Below are positions 47,057 through 59,478 of a DNA stretch of 64,000 nt, one piece after another; the stretch's first letter is position 1, and each line of letters starts with the position of its first letter. Below the pieces are notes generated by a model, which was not told the origin of the DNA, did no database searches, and worked only from the letters and a program-made list of their open reading frames with translations. The DNA is from Metallyticus violacea (lineage: Eukaryota > Arthropoda > Insecta > Mantodea > Metallyticidae): assembly GCA_030762175.1 (NCBI GenBank), contig CM060831.1, positions 140,965,501 to 141,029,500 on the forward strand, read 5' to 3'. The position numbers and the translations under genes were made by a program.

Positions 47057-49591
47057 CTCTTCGTCACAAGGATAACAAAACCTTCTAGTTTATATACGTT
47101 AGGTGATATTTTTTGTTGTTTATGGGATGTATAATGCTTTTATTTCTTATGAATTTTTTTTTTCATTCATAATTAAAAAACCATCACACAGCAATAGATA
47201 TTGTAATAAAAGTTTTGAAAGGCACGTATTTTGCATCCGAGTGTGAGTAATTGCAATCCGAGGTAATGAGCCTTTCAACAAAACATTACGTACTATTTTT
47301 TTAATTACCATATCGTAATGTATCTTGTTTTTAATTTGTAAACTTAAAAATAAGGAGAACTAGAAATATTGAATAGACTAGTAGTTGTTCATATGTTTTT
47401 GTACTTACGCGTTAGTGTTTTGTTATTGTTGATTTTATTGAAACCTATGGTAGCTCGATGATATGAAGGTAAATTATAATTGTAATTCACGAAAGTGATA
47501 AAGATTTTGAAGTGGTTAAAGGGCGACTAGTACATATAAGGAATGATTTGTTGCCTGGGAAATGAGCGAGAACATGATTTATTCCACAGCTTGATGCAAA
47601 AAGAAAAATGTCAGGACAATTAGTGAGAACGTTATATTGGCGTATTTTTTGGAAAAATCAAAGGTAATATAATCTTCAACATTATGGACTATTTAAATAA
47701 TTTAGTACATTTATTCTTTTAAATTGTGTTTTGAAAATTTGTGATATAACAAGACTGCTATTTTCAGTTGTAATTTATAAAATAGAAGTGAAAAGTAGTG
47801 GTGCAAAGTTACTTTGCAGCGCTAATCTTCAATTGTTTTATTCCAGTGTCGCTGGACTGTTACTTTCAGTTCTAAAATTAGATAGGCATTAAGTACATTT
47901 CCATGCGGTAGTATAAAAATATATTTTCAGTGACAGACATAGTTACATTCTTGTTCTACACATAGTTGACTAAGGTGCGTAATCAATTGAGCTAAGTAAC
48001 ATCTTTTGTGTACTCTTTGCGATACTGGATCCAATCATCAGCGCTTAGCGCTTATTTTCTCTTTAAGGTAAAAATGCATTGTAAATCTAGCAAATTGCAG
48101 CAGTATATTTTGCTCTGTATATTAAATGTATTAAGCTATCAATGTGAAAATTTTATGAGATATTAAAAATATTAAAAATAAAAATGCTCTGTAAATTTTA
48201 ATTTTCTAATGCTCATAAAATCTTTTAAACAAAAATAAATCTTATTTCCGAATAACTTAAAATTTTGGCATAAATGTACATTTTTCTCAGAATTGGCTGG
48301 ACCAATCTTGTTGAAATTTTGCTATGAAAATGTAAAGTGTGGTAACTAGAAGTATGTAAATATCATTATTAGGTAATAAAATCAATGCCAATAAAAATTA
48401 AAAATATTTCTATTATTTTTTAAATTTGAAAATTAATTTCTATTCCAGCAACTAGCATAGATATATTATTCTAGTTCTCAAAATAGCAGGCTGTCAGCAG
48501 TTTAAATAAAAAAAGTAATTCTAATTCCACCAATAGTTTATAAGAAAAATGTATGATCATGTCACAGTGTTTACAGTTTTTTTTAAACAAAATTTAATTT
48601 TGCTTTAAACATTAAAAAAAAAAAAAAAAAAAAAACTTTCATGTGCATTAGAGAATTGATTTTTACAGCGCATTTTTGGCTAAGTTTTCTTTGTACCTCT
48701 CAAACTTTTTATATTGGTAGTTTTTTAACTTTCTGAGATATAGTGCAAAATGTATATTGTTGCATTGTTTGCTAGATTTACCTTAAACACATTTGTTTAA
48801 AAAAAACATAATTTATTTGGTTTTCGCAATCTTTTAAAGGGTAAAAAAATATATATATATTGGACTCTCAGATCGAGAAATATATAGCATGAAGAATCGC
48901 TCTCATAACCTAACTCCCTTCTCTGAGGACATACAACGGCTCCGCAACAGCGGTATCTATGCCGTCAGTTTCACGGGGCATGACTAATTTAAATGTGTAT
49001 AAGCTTGTGAGTTTTCCATTTGACCGTAGCTTATAAGGGAGTATAACTCGCTTTCTACTCCTAATTTTTCGTTTATAACTTTCACAAAAAAAAAATCTCT
49101 CAGCAAATTATTTTGTTTTCAGTACCTTACACATATGTAAAAATTAATAAATAATAAATTAACAAAGATGTATGAAGCAATAAGATATTGCATTCATAAA
49201 TGTTGATAAAGTCAAGGTCGCACAACGGTTGCTATAGAGCCCTTCAGTTCCTTTTGAAGTGTTCAGTGTTTTATTAAAATTCCTCCATTTGATTTGAGCT
49301 GCAAGCATGCATTGCTTATTAAAAACCCTTCATTCCTCCATAGCTCACGACATGTTTCAACACAATATTGCATTTGTTCTCTTCTGTCCACTTCAACAGA
49401 CGCTACCTATGGAGGCGTGTCCTTTACGGAACGTCAAACGGGTCGACAAATTATTAAATATAATGTATGGGATGTTTCAATTATTCCCGGCCCCTAACAT
49501 TCCTTCATAACCTGCAAACATAATTGAGTGATAGTTGAAATATATGTCATCGTGTCTGAGAATCACGCTCTAGACACATATGCAGTACATA
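47057..49591. other. AT-rich DNA, no gene seen
   Basis: Very A/T-rich with homopolymer runs (A run near 48614-48634, AT repeat near 48848-48860). The part 48900-49000 is better balanced, but no protein is recognisable in it. Confidence 0.4.
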
Positions 49592-50512
49592 CGACGGAAG
49601 GTCCATAAGTTACCGGCCTATCCATTTTTTAGGTATGATAAAGACAAAAACTATGGTTCACTTATTAATATAGTTACCCTTTATTGCAATATACTTCCCA
49701 CATCTTTGAATTAAAATTTCAATCCCCCAAATAGTCAGAAGTCTTGTCTGTAAAATGGGCATAAGCAGCATCTATCACTTCCTCGTCACACTTAAATTTC
49801 CTTCCTCGAAGGCCCTTCTTCAGTTTTGAGAAGGGGAAATAATCACTCGAAGCTAGTAGATCTGGCCTGTAGAGTGGATTGTCGATATCCTTGCAGAACT
49901 TCTCTCTTGTTGCCACTGCAGAGCTCCAAAAATGCCCGACAACAGATGACTCGTTACTGCTTTTGGATTGAGGAAAGAAGTCTTGGCATCCCTTGTACTA
50001 ACCTTATTCATACTTAAATGTTAATGAATATTTCGAAGGACTGTTGTTTTAGAAAGGCCCAACGTTACTGCTATTTCTGTAACTTTGAACCGCCAGTGTT
50101 CCATAATTTCTCCTTCCACAAAAGCGATGTTTTCAGGTTTGAGCCCCTCGAAGGGCTGACCTGCACGCTCTTCGTCTTCAATGCTTTCTCGACCCATTCG
50201 AAAAATGTTGGCCCACTGTTTTACGGTATAATATGATGATGACAATACTTCTCCATATACACCGTCCAATCGCTGTTTAATTTCATTTGGATTAAGTTCT
50301 TTTTGAAGAACTTAATAACAGCTCTGTACTCCATTATGAACATGTCACAATCTTCTACACATAGCTTTTTTTCTGCAAGTATATCCGAACACAGCGGGCC
50401 GGAAGTTACAATTGCAATTATTTACTTTACAGGTAAGGTATGACACCAGTAAGGATTTTGTGAAGGCGATAATCCTTATTGGCGAGGCCAGAAACTTATG
50501 GATCTAACCTCG
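49592..50512 (-). mobile_element. Mariner element M2, copy 3, internally deleted
   Basis: Both terminal repeats are present (left cgacggaaggtccataag, right complement of cttatggatctaacctcg), with TA at 49590-49591 and 50513-50514. The length is 921 bp against 1275 for copy 1. The minus-strand transposase has its HTH part (DGVYGEVLSS...QWANIFRMGRESIEDEE, 50269-50160 direction). After ATREKFCK it jumps straight to the C-terminal part PDLLASSDYFPFSKLKKGLR. The first two catalytic residues are deleted. Confidence 0.92.
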
Positions 50513-50561
50513 TATCTGACACACGGAATCGCCAACACCATTGTGACTTTTTGTTGTTGAT

Positions 50562-50848
50562 TTGGTTTATTTACGGACGCTCTTTAACATCTCAAGTCAT
50601 TAGCGTCCCATTCAAATCAGGGTGTGAAACAGCCGACAAACTTTGCTCAGAAGCTTCTTCATTCAGGCTTGAGGTTCTTTTTCGTGCCGTAAATCTAGAC
50701 ATGCGACTCACGGCTTTACCTCCCTTCCGAAGGAAGTCATACTTAGGATATTTCCGCAAGAAAAAATCCATTGACCCTGGCCGGGAATGAACCCGTGATC
50801 TTGGGTTTAGGAGGCAAGTATGGTTACCACTACACCATCAGAACCGAC
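50562..50848 (-). mobile_element. SINE A, full length
   Basis: This is a complete minus-strand SINE A. The 3' tail on the left reads tttggtttatttacgg, the centre has the ccttccgaaggaag hairpin, and the tRNA-like head at the right (gatcttgggtttaggagg) has the Arg-CCU-type loop. The A-box complement ggttaccactacacca is intact. It lies 50 bp from M2 copy 3. Confidence 0.92.
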
Positions 50849-51214
50849 CAGATGACCGAGAGGAGAGGAAGAAACAAAAGAAAGCAGCAGTAATACCAAC
50901 AATGTTCCAAAGATTCATTGAAAACACCCAACTATGCTACTCGCCAACTGTATCAGTGTGCGGAAGAAATGCTTGTCACCTTTCGTTTAAATTAGAATTG
51001 ATGGCCGCGAACCTGAAGGCATGGTACCGTGGTTTCGGAACCGTTGTTTGCTCTCAATGAAGGGCTTAGGCTGTGAGGTGTTATTCTTGATCTGAAGGGA
51101 TTGCTTAAACCAAACAAACGATAATAACTTTGAAAAAAATGCATTAGGCATGAGTATTACCGTAGATTTTTCAGTACCTCTCAGAAGAGCTTCTTCATAG
51201 GTCGTGTTGTTGAT

Positions 51215-51436
51215 TTGTTTTATTTATGTCTTTAACATCTCAGATCATCAGCGTCCCATTCAATTCATGGCGTGAAATGGCCCATCAATTTTGCTCAGAG
51301 TCCTCTTCTTTCAGACTTGACCACCTTTTACGTGCCGTAAATCTACGACATGGGACCCACCCTTCCGAAGGAAGCCATACTTAAGATTTTTACGCCCGAA
51401 CGATCCTGGCCGAGATTGAACCCACGATCTTGCATG
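51215..51436 (-). mobile_element. SINE A, 5'-truncated
   Basis: The minus-strand body and 3' end are clear (tttaacatctcagatcatca, then ttccgaaggaagcc). The head is cut just after the B box (cacgatcttgc). It shares with the copy at 50562 an extra tgttgttgattt beyond the usual 3' end. Confidence 0.85.
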
Positions 51437-53302
51437 AGGTAGTGTGTGAATGGGCATCCCAAATGTTTGCTTCCGAGATCGAAGTATGTTGCAATTGTCT
51501 CTGGGTAGAAACGCAATTGACTTGCTCGTCTCTTGTCCAGCTATTGTGACTTTAGGTGATCACATATGTAGCCAATGTTAAATGCATGTAACGAACTCTT
51601 TATATCAAGCACGAAGTGGCTTTTTCATCCTTCGTCATCCGGTAGGAGTGTTCATGTTTTCAAGATTCGAGGACTTACGTCGACGCTCAATATCATTATT
51701 TTACTTTGTGCCTGCTGTTTCGGATGTAATGAATATTAAATAAGGGTTATAACATATATGAAAGCGCCGTTTATAGCATTCCAGTGCCTGTTAGGTCCAA
51801 GCTTTGGCTACCTAGCAACCAACATAAATCGAATACAAATTAAATATTGAAAAAAAACGTGAAAGCAGAATTTTGTCTCTCTCCACATTTTTGCTTTGTT
51901 TTGTTGTGCACGCAAAGCGAGGAGTGTTGTGATCAAAGAGTTAATGTGGCATTCTCTTTCTCTCTTGTATGAATTCTGTTTGATGCTCATCGCGGACAAG
52001 CCACTTCCTGCAATTTCCTGTCATGAAACTCGCCTTTTACTTTCACTTTACAGCAATTGACGCGTGGAGAAGAGTGGCGCGCATTGTGAAGACTGACAGA
52101 AGCGCTGCTTGGCGACGGGACTAGGAACTACAGTAATTATTGAAGTGCTCCTATGAAATAACTAATTTACCTCCAGCATGCGGAAGGGCGAGGAGGGTAC
52201 AGGACGTGGGATGTGGTTACTAGAAGGGGGTGGGGGGAGTTTGCGATGTGATGGAAGCAAGACTGATGCGAACTTTTTATGGAAATAAACTTTGACACGA
52301 AATATGAGCTGCCAGCAATGATTCGGCTCCCTGTTGCTCTGACGCCGTGGATTCAGATAAAAGAGACATGGCTGATAACTCCGACATATTCCGGTTCTGG
52401 ATGTACCCAAATGTCTTACGATATCAAGATATTTTAATTATAAACCTGATCTTTAACAACCCTTGTTTCATTGAGCCCATATCCGAACCTGTGAACTATC
52501 ATAGCCAGAGCTGTAGCTGCAGAACCGATTGTACTTTTTCTACTTGCCTAACTTGTTGGTTTCGTTCAGTTTAATTTAAAATTATGTTAGACAAAACTTA
52601 CTTTCTATTTCAATAAGCAATGCTCTTTATTATTAACAGTAGGCGCTTTGAACAACCAATGTTGTCGTGAGGACCTTCTCAGATCTGTGCAAGGGTCTTC
52701 ATATCATTTTAGTGATAAACTAAAACCCGTCCGGACCGATTTTTAATATAAACCAATATAATAAATTACAAACTAACGCAAGAGGTAATATTCAAGTAAT
52801 GCGAAGTGTATTTTTTTTTCAACTTCCGTTCGCTCTGCTACGTGACCAGACAAGCACAAGGAGATGGATCTGCGCACTGAGCTACTGCGCCAGTTCAATA
52901 CATTAATCGGAGCTGAGCTACAGGTATGATTGATTCTCCCATCTAGTGGCAGTTGTGAAGGTCATTCGTTTTCTACAGACAGGATTGAATAGTGCAGCAG
53001 AAATTCATTGCAAAATGAGCTGTATTTATAGTGCAAACTGCATGAGTCTGGGTATTGTGCTTGAATAGTAAAGAAGGCCGAACTGATGTTCATAATGAAC
53101 GCGGACAAGGACGCAGATCACGCTAGTGAAGATCTTGTTCAGCGAGTTGATCAAGTGGTTCGAAAGAGTGGTTCGGAGATCTACCATCAGTGAGTTTGTG
53201 AAATTTCCAGACATTTCAAGGTCAGCTATGCACGCGAATGTTAGGCTATCGAAAACTTAGTGCACTCTAAGTCCCCAAAAAGACCTAACTCCATTGAGCA
53301 TA
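51437..53302. other. Unassigned DNA of mixed composition
   Basis: No transposon or gene motif was recognised. 52040-52330 is more GC-rich, with opposed frames of 75-82 codons at 52162-52574. None matches a family I know. Confidence 0.35.
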
Positions 53303-53352
53303 ATTTGTCAATGATGACCTCAGATGTTAAAGAGCGTCCGTAAATAAAGGTA
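53303..53352 (+). mobile_element. SINE A 3'-end fragment
   Basis: The string gatgttaaagagcgtccg followed by taaataaa is the 3' end of SINE A. Nothing upstream matches the family, so it is a strongly 5'-truncated copy. Confidence 0.8.
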
Positions 53353-53564
53353 ATAAACAACGCTTGCGGCAACCTTCTATGGAGAGGGTATTAGCAAGCT
53401 TGTCTGCCGATAAGGCAAATATTTTAATCTTCACGGTGAGTATATGGAAAAGTAACTGTAACTGCACTTGACTACTGGCAATAAAACTATTTTGTGATCC
53501 TCGTTTGTCTTTTTATTATGCCCCATTGGAGGTTGAAAAAAAAAATAGCCCTTGTACAAATGAA

Positions 53565-53985
53565 GTGTTCTCTTAGGAGAATAAGTCACCCTGGACATTC
53601 ATACACGCATTGCACTTCTTAACCAAGCGCCTGATACATTCCGAAAAAAATTAAAATCGTGGTTTCTGCGTAAACCAATTCCGCACCGCAGCCTTGACTT
53701 GCGGAAGCATTTGCATGTCAGAAATGTCCGGAATAATTAAAAGTGCAAGTTGATAGTTCAGGAATGTTGCGCCAGCACCTCAGGAGGAAATCCTCTTCAT
53801 CTTTCCCGTATCTGCACGGATATTGCAAGCACATATAATGAACATCACGTCTTGTCTTTGGAAATTGGTTTCAAACTCGGTACGAATTGCTGCTTTACGT
53901 GAATGTAGGCCCCGATTTCTGAACGAACGATGCAGTGATCATTTGGAGTCGAATACAACGCAAGATGTCACTGCTAGAATTCATG
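53565..53985 (-). mobile_element. Mariner C-terminal relic M10
   Basis: The minus-strand reading gives QVKAAVRNWFTQKPRF then FSECIRRLVKKCNACMNVQG, resembling the C-terminal end of mariner transposases (AV-W, then GI-RL---W-KC---GDYV). Further upstream the reading is too decayed to recognise. No ends were found. Confidence 0.55.
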
Positions 53986-56305
53986 AGATTTAAGTTGTTC
54001 GGTGGTTGTTAGAAAGACGCAAGAATACTCACTCATCTCTCTCGTTCTTCACCTTAGTAGTTATTGGGGTGAGGATAGTCCCTTAACGAGTTTTAAAGTC
54101 CTTCAGTTTATTAACCTTCCAAAGGCAGCCCTTATAAAAAAGAAAAGAGCTTCACATGTGACCCTCAGGTTTCTTCCTATTGGTAGTTTTATAACCTTAT
54201 TGGCATTCCAAGCTTTCGTAACAAAATATTAGATGTTTTCTCTTTTTACAATACTTACTTTGAAGTTTTGGCACACACATATATACATAATATCTATATT
54301 ACTAATTAAAATTCCAAAATATGATGGTTGGTATTGCATAAATATACATTATAGTTATATTTCATTGGGAGTGAATCGGAGAAACTGTTAGGAAGTTTAA
54401 GAAGGGAAGTTTTTCTTTCTCCTGCGTTTACAAGTAATACCGTAGTAGCAATGCTAATGGTAGTAATAGTTAATCCAGAGCACCATTGCAATATAATTTT
54501 AACATGCGCACGGGCTCAATGGACCATAGTGCTATTGGAATATACTAGGTCTATTGGTTGATTGATTGATAGATATTAGATAGTTATAATAAAAGATTTT
54601 GAAAAATATATTAAGAAGAATATCTATAACAGAAATATCACATAAAAACTCAGTTTCTCCATTATTCTCCATCCCCTTTCCTGTTATTAACGTGTTTAGA
54701 TCTGAGCTCTCTCACTTTCACTAGAAATTTATCTGTTCTCTCCTCATTCTTGCCTGACTGTAGAGTTCAGCATCTCCCTCAGTTCATTCCGGTAGCGAAT
54801 CGTGGTAGATACTTTTTGTCTTTAAATGCGGCTAATACAAGTGTCATGATTCCCCATCCTGGCAGATGGGGCAGCCATGACCCTAGTCTAATGAGTTTGC
54901 CCACTGTTTTGATGTGCTGCTCCATTCCCCATTCTGGCGTTAGCCCCGATTATAGTTCTTTCGAAACCATTTCCCTGCATTGCGGAGTTACCTGCTGCCT
55001 ATCCATACCCCTCAAGCGGTTCCTAACCTTCCACACGCACTCTTTCTATTCTCTGACCTGCTACACAAATGAAGCCCAGCCCTACGGTATTTTCTAATCC
55101 CTTTCTTAATTAGGATGTCCACTTCAAGTTCCCTCCTAACTTAGTTGTTCATGGTCGCAAAATGCCATAATTAAGTTTGGTTCCCATGAATGAATCTGTG
55201 TATCCGAGCATTCTTGAGGTAAGACCCCGTTCGAAGATGGATATCAAACGAATGCATTTCTGTGGTGCATTTGAAGAGCTTTGTCCTTCGGAAGCCGCCA
55301 TTTATCGACGGTTTGCTGAACAAAAACGTGCATTCAAACAGTTTTAAAGGAATCGATCGCCACTATTTCTAGTGATTTTATATGTATTAAATGAATAAAT
55401 AACTCATAAAGAAGGATTAAAATATTTCCACATTTATTCTTGGAGTGTAGAAGGATATTTTGATCAAGAAGGAGAGAGCTCTCATTTGTGAATGCAAGAA
55501 GCATAACTGAAAATCTAGCACTCAATATGTGACTTTTGTTTTATGTCTTATTTGTTTTCAGATGACTATGTGGGAATATAATAGGATTCACCCTAAGCCT
55601 GCAACATTATCATCCGCTAGATCTAGCAATAAGGGGCTTCGAGAAGTTCGTTTATCATCCAATCATATCGGTCGAAAGGTGGTAGCGGCTTGCGTTCCCA
55701 ATGAAGCACTTTGTTGACACATTCGCTTATCTGACAGCCGCGTCCCCATCTCTCCCAGCTCACAAGGGAAGCTATTGTAGGATTTGGTTGAGTTGTGTTT
55801 CTGGGCTCAAATAAGGTTCATATTTCTTATCGTATTTCCATATAAGCAAGTATAACCCAACAGACATCTGCTGTTACTTTACCCACTCTGTGACGTATTG
55901 CTGATACTTTAATAATTTACAACCACGAGTTTGTTACAATGAAGTAGCTTAAGACAATCTATTTGTGAATTTGCGCTAGAATGTGTGCTGGAAAAAAATA
56001 AATAGCCCCAAATACGTGTGGTAGTGTGTGCTAGATTCAATTGAAGAAAAACTGTCAGAGTCTAAAACATTCAACACATGTTCGATGTCTTCATTGTTAT
56101 CTGCATAGTATTCTGTCTCTTTTGAAATAATGATAGAGTAAAATAAATCTTAAACTATTATGTAACATGAGTACTTTTAAAGTTATAAAACATGTAAAAC
56201 ATTTAAAGTAAAATGTTGATATATTTAAAAATATGTGACTCTTCTCAAACATATAAAATGATGTGCCGTACCCATAAGCATGGACAGATATGGAGAATAA
56301 ATACA
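53986..56305. other. Mostly unassigned DNA
   Basis: A 115-codon frame at 54750-55097 and a 76-codon frame at 54002-54232 have no recognisable motif. Around 55238-55335 the plus-strand reading CPSEAAIYRRFAEQKRAF loosely recalls a mariner HTH. That is the only hint of a transposon here. Confidence 0.35.
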
Positions 56306-57360
56306 TAGGGTGATTCTTTAGTCCTTCCCTGATTTCGGGGGTCGATAGAACAGTAATCATAACAAACAAAGCGGAAATGCTTATATCAATGGTTAGAGTA
56401 TCCTCCAAGTTTTGTACATATCGTTAAGGTGCTCCATATTTCTTCTGTTGATGACGCGGCAGACATCAATCCTGTATTCAAGCTCTTGTCACACACGTCC
56501 CAACATCTGACTGCATGCGTGATCTTCTCTCGCAGCTGTGCTAAATCATGTACCTAAGGCAGCACGAACACACGATCTTTGACATAATCCTATAGTAAAA
56601 AAATAACATGAGATTAGGTCAAGTGACCGTGGAGGCCACAGAAGAACAGAATCACGTTAAGCAGTACGTCCAATCCAACGACGAGGAATTTCAGCATCGA
56701 GGGAGGTATTCAAGGACGTCATTATTAAAAATGAGATGGAGTCATATCTTGCTGATAAGTGAAGTCCTGGCTATCTACATGTAATTTTGGCATTAGCCAC
56801 TGTTGAAACACGTCGAGGTACACTGGACCGGTAGTTTCCTCCGCGAAGAAAAGTGGCCGTACACCCTTGGCGAAAACACAGCTTAAATTACACCGACCTG
56901 AGAAATTAGCGCCTGCAGTGATGTGTCCGGTATGGTTTAAATCGTTAAAATAAATTACACCTGCGGAATCTGTAGTCCTTCTTTCACGCGACGTGTCGAT
57001 ATTTAGGGTTCCTGACAAATGTTTCTCAACAGGCATTATTGACTGGCCTATTCGTTCTCCAGCTCACAAGCAACCAGCCTATACCATGCATGAATTATTT
57101 TGACTGCAGGTAGTTCTTGTTGATGTTTGTATGAAATCGTCGTTGTACCGTTACACGGACTCATATTTAGCAAATTGTTACAGGCAGAAAGTTTTATGTG
57201 CATCAGTAAATGCTATGACTGCCCTGCAGCGGCTAAATCTACGACTACGCCTTACTGCCTGTTACGAATTCAAACTTGATATAGGTGTTTTGACTATGTC
57301 TGTCATCGTTTCTGTTCTATCGACTCCCGAAATCAGGGAAGGACCGAAAGATTCATCCTG
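56306..57360 (-). mobile_element. Tc1/mariner-superfamily element M4
   Basis: The ends are inverted repeats of about 49 bp sharing ggtccttccctgatttcggg-like text (left agtccttccctgatttcggg). TA lies at 57361-57362; the left flank is CA, a decayed TA. The length is 1055 bp. The minus-strand transposase reading includes GVIYFNDLNHTGHI, FFAEETTGPVYLDVFQQWL and FTYQQDMTPSHF (a catalytic Asp region, 56740-56760). In another frame it shows WPPRS-DLT, the region of the last catalytic residue. The HTH region is not readable. It is inactive. Confidence 0.85.
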
Positions 57361-57623
57361 TATGCTTTAAACCATTCCAAATAGCTTTACTCATAAACGC
57401 ATTAAAGTTTTAATTACAAGTAATAAAATATGTATTTACATATAAACCGTACACCATGGTTATAAAAAGTTTCACACTTTTTGTTCACCCTGTATATATA
57501 AATAAATGCCATATAAAGCAATACGTTTATAACTCTTCCTTTATTTCTCATCTGCTCTCTCAATTTCCTCTTGCTTGAGGAAATTCTGCTTCTATAGTTC
57601 ACTTCCTTATTAAGAATTTTGGA
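57361..57623. other. Gap with a possible solo transposon end
   Basis: On the minus strand at about 57473-57493 the string cagggtgaacaaaaagtgtg begins next to a TA. It resembles the CAGGGTG-type ends of the M3 and M4 families but has no partner nearby. Otherwise AT-rich. Confidence 0.35.
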
Positions 57624-57895
57624 TTTTTTTAAATGTGTTTATTTACGAACGCTCTTTAACATCTCATGTCATCAGCGTCCCATTCAATTCAGGGCGTTAA
57701 ACGGCCGATAAATTTTGCTCAGAGGCTTCTTCTTTCAGACTTGAGGTTCTTTTATGTGCCGTAAATGTACGACACAGGACCCACAGCTTTACTTCCCTTC
57801 CGAAGGAAGCCATACTTAAGATTTTTACACCCGAAAAAATTCATCGATCCTGGCCAGGTTTGAATCAGCGATCTTAGGTTTAGAAGGCAAGTATG
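57624..57895 (-). mobile_element. SINE A, nearly complete
   Basis: Minus-strand SINE A lacking the outermost A-box part of the head (it ends ...ggcaagtatg). The left flank taagaattttgga (57611-57623) and right flank taagaatttttgga (57896-57909) form a target duplication with a single T indel. Confidence 0.92.
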
Positions 57896-58230
57896 TAAGA
57901 ATTTTTGGAATACCCAGTGATACGGGATGTGAGTGAAGGCGACTCCGAATTAAATTAATCACTACTACAAGAAACTTCACCACCTACACCGTCCGTTTAA
58001 ATTATATATTAATACTGACCACCTTTATTGGTCTATATCTACTCAAATCTTTTGCATTAATGCAAGAAATTGCTGACTTCTAATATGGCCATTTAAAAAC
58101 ACATTGAAGTCATAAATTATTTTTGACAATATACTATAGTGTTTTACATCTTTTGTGTTTTTCAATGACGAAGCATAGCTGGCTTAACAGTAAAAAATTA
58201 TCTAGTATTTATGCATGAGAATCCATTATA
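57896..58230. other. AT-rich DNA, no gene seen
   Basis: No motif or repeat was recognised. Confidence 0.4.
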
Positions 58231-59478
58231 CAGAGTGGCACAAAAGTAACAACTCAATTACTGATTTTCAGTTAACACATGATTTCACTTCTTTGTATGC
58301 TACTTTCAAGACGTTTTCTATATCCATTTGCTATTAACTGTGCGTATGTTTCTACTGTCAGTGGAAAGAGCAGAAAACGGAAATGAATTATCAGTAACAG
58401 TTGAAAATGCTAACAACAAAAGAGGAAAGAATTTTTGCTGTAAAGATAGGTTACCACAAGGTTTAAACGCTGTACTGAGGGAATGGAGAGAACATTTTTA
58501 GTCAGATCTACCATCACGTAAGGCTATTTACAATGTAATTCACACATTTGAAATTGAAGGTTCTGTTTTGAATGTACATCGTAGTGAGCGATCTAGGGGA
58601 GCACGGACTGAGGAAAATGAACTCGATGTCTGTCTGACTGTCACGATTAGTCCAAGAAAATTCACAAGACAATTAGAGGCAGAATTTTCAGCAATGTTAC
58701 GTCGGTCAATTCAAAGGATTTATCATAAGTAGAAGTTCAAAGTGTACATTCCACGTCTGACACTTGGTTTGTTGGAAGATGATCCAGACATTTTGTGAGA
58801 TTATGCTCGATCACTATCGATATGACCCCAGTTTCTTTCAGAACACTATGTTATCGGATGAAGCCATCTTTAAGTTATCAGGACATGTTAACCGACTTAA
58901 CTGTGTTTATTTATATACGGAAAACCATCATGTTGTTTTGGAGCAAGCGATAAATCAACCCGGCGTAAATGTATGGGGTGCAATATCGGCATGAAGTGAT
59001 TAGGCCGCACTTTATTGACGAAAATCTCGATGGTAATGAAAAGTACTTTGCTCTACTTCAAGAGGTTACACCAGGAATCAGTCGGACAACTGATCAACTC
59101 TACTTCCAGCACGATGAGTCTCCTGCGCATTATGTTAGCTGTTCGGACGTATCTTGATAACGTTTTGAATAGAAGAGTGCTTGGACGTCGTGCAGCAATT
59201 GAATTCCCAACCCGATTCCCTAATCTTACTCCAAAAGATTTATTCCTTTGGGATATGGTTAAAGACGAAGAAAAACTGTTGAACTGACTGTTTCTATTGA
59301 GAATGCCTTCCAGAATATGGACAACAACATTCAGCAATGTTTGCGTGCGTGTCAAAGTGTTTTAGGTAGACTCTAACGATGCATTAATGCAGAAGGGAAA
59401 CAGTATGAAGATAAAAAGGAATGAAAACTTTTGCTAACTGAAGTTTAGTAAGTGTGTAGTTAATTTTGCGCCACGCTG
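58231..59478 (+). mobile_element. Tc1/mariner-superfamily element M3, copy 2
   Basis: The ends match copy 1: left cagagtggcacaaaagtaac, right complement of gttaattttgcgccacgctg. TA lies at 58229-58230 and 59479-59480. The length is 1248 bp. It is longer and better preserved than copy 1 and carries most of the transposase, with stops. Confidence 0.92.
58407..59424 (+). pseudogene. M3 transposase, broken
   Basis: The start region is MLTTKEERIFAVKIGYH. A decayed HTH part is followed by LLEDDPDI-like text, then FFQNTMLSDEAIFKLSGHVN (first catalytic Asp, 58823-58890). The open stretch 58764-58994 runs on through NCVYLYTENHHVVLEQAINQ and GVNVWGAIS. PHFIDENLDGNEKYFALLQE and DQLYFQHDESPAHYV (second Asp) follow. 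FPTRFPNLTPKDLFLWDMVK has the last catalytic Asp at PKD. The C-terminal CINAEGKQYE ends at the stop 59422-59424. Several frameshifts separate these pieces. Confidence 0.88.

Noticed and set aside
54750..55097. 115-codon open frame
   Set aside because: No domain, no compositional or splice evidence; kept only as a note on unassigned DNA.
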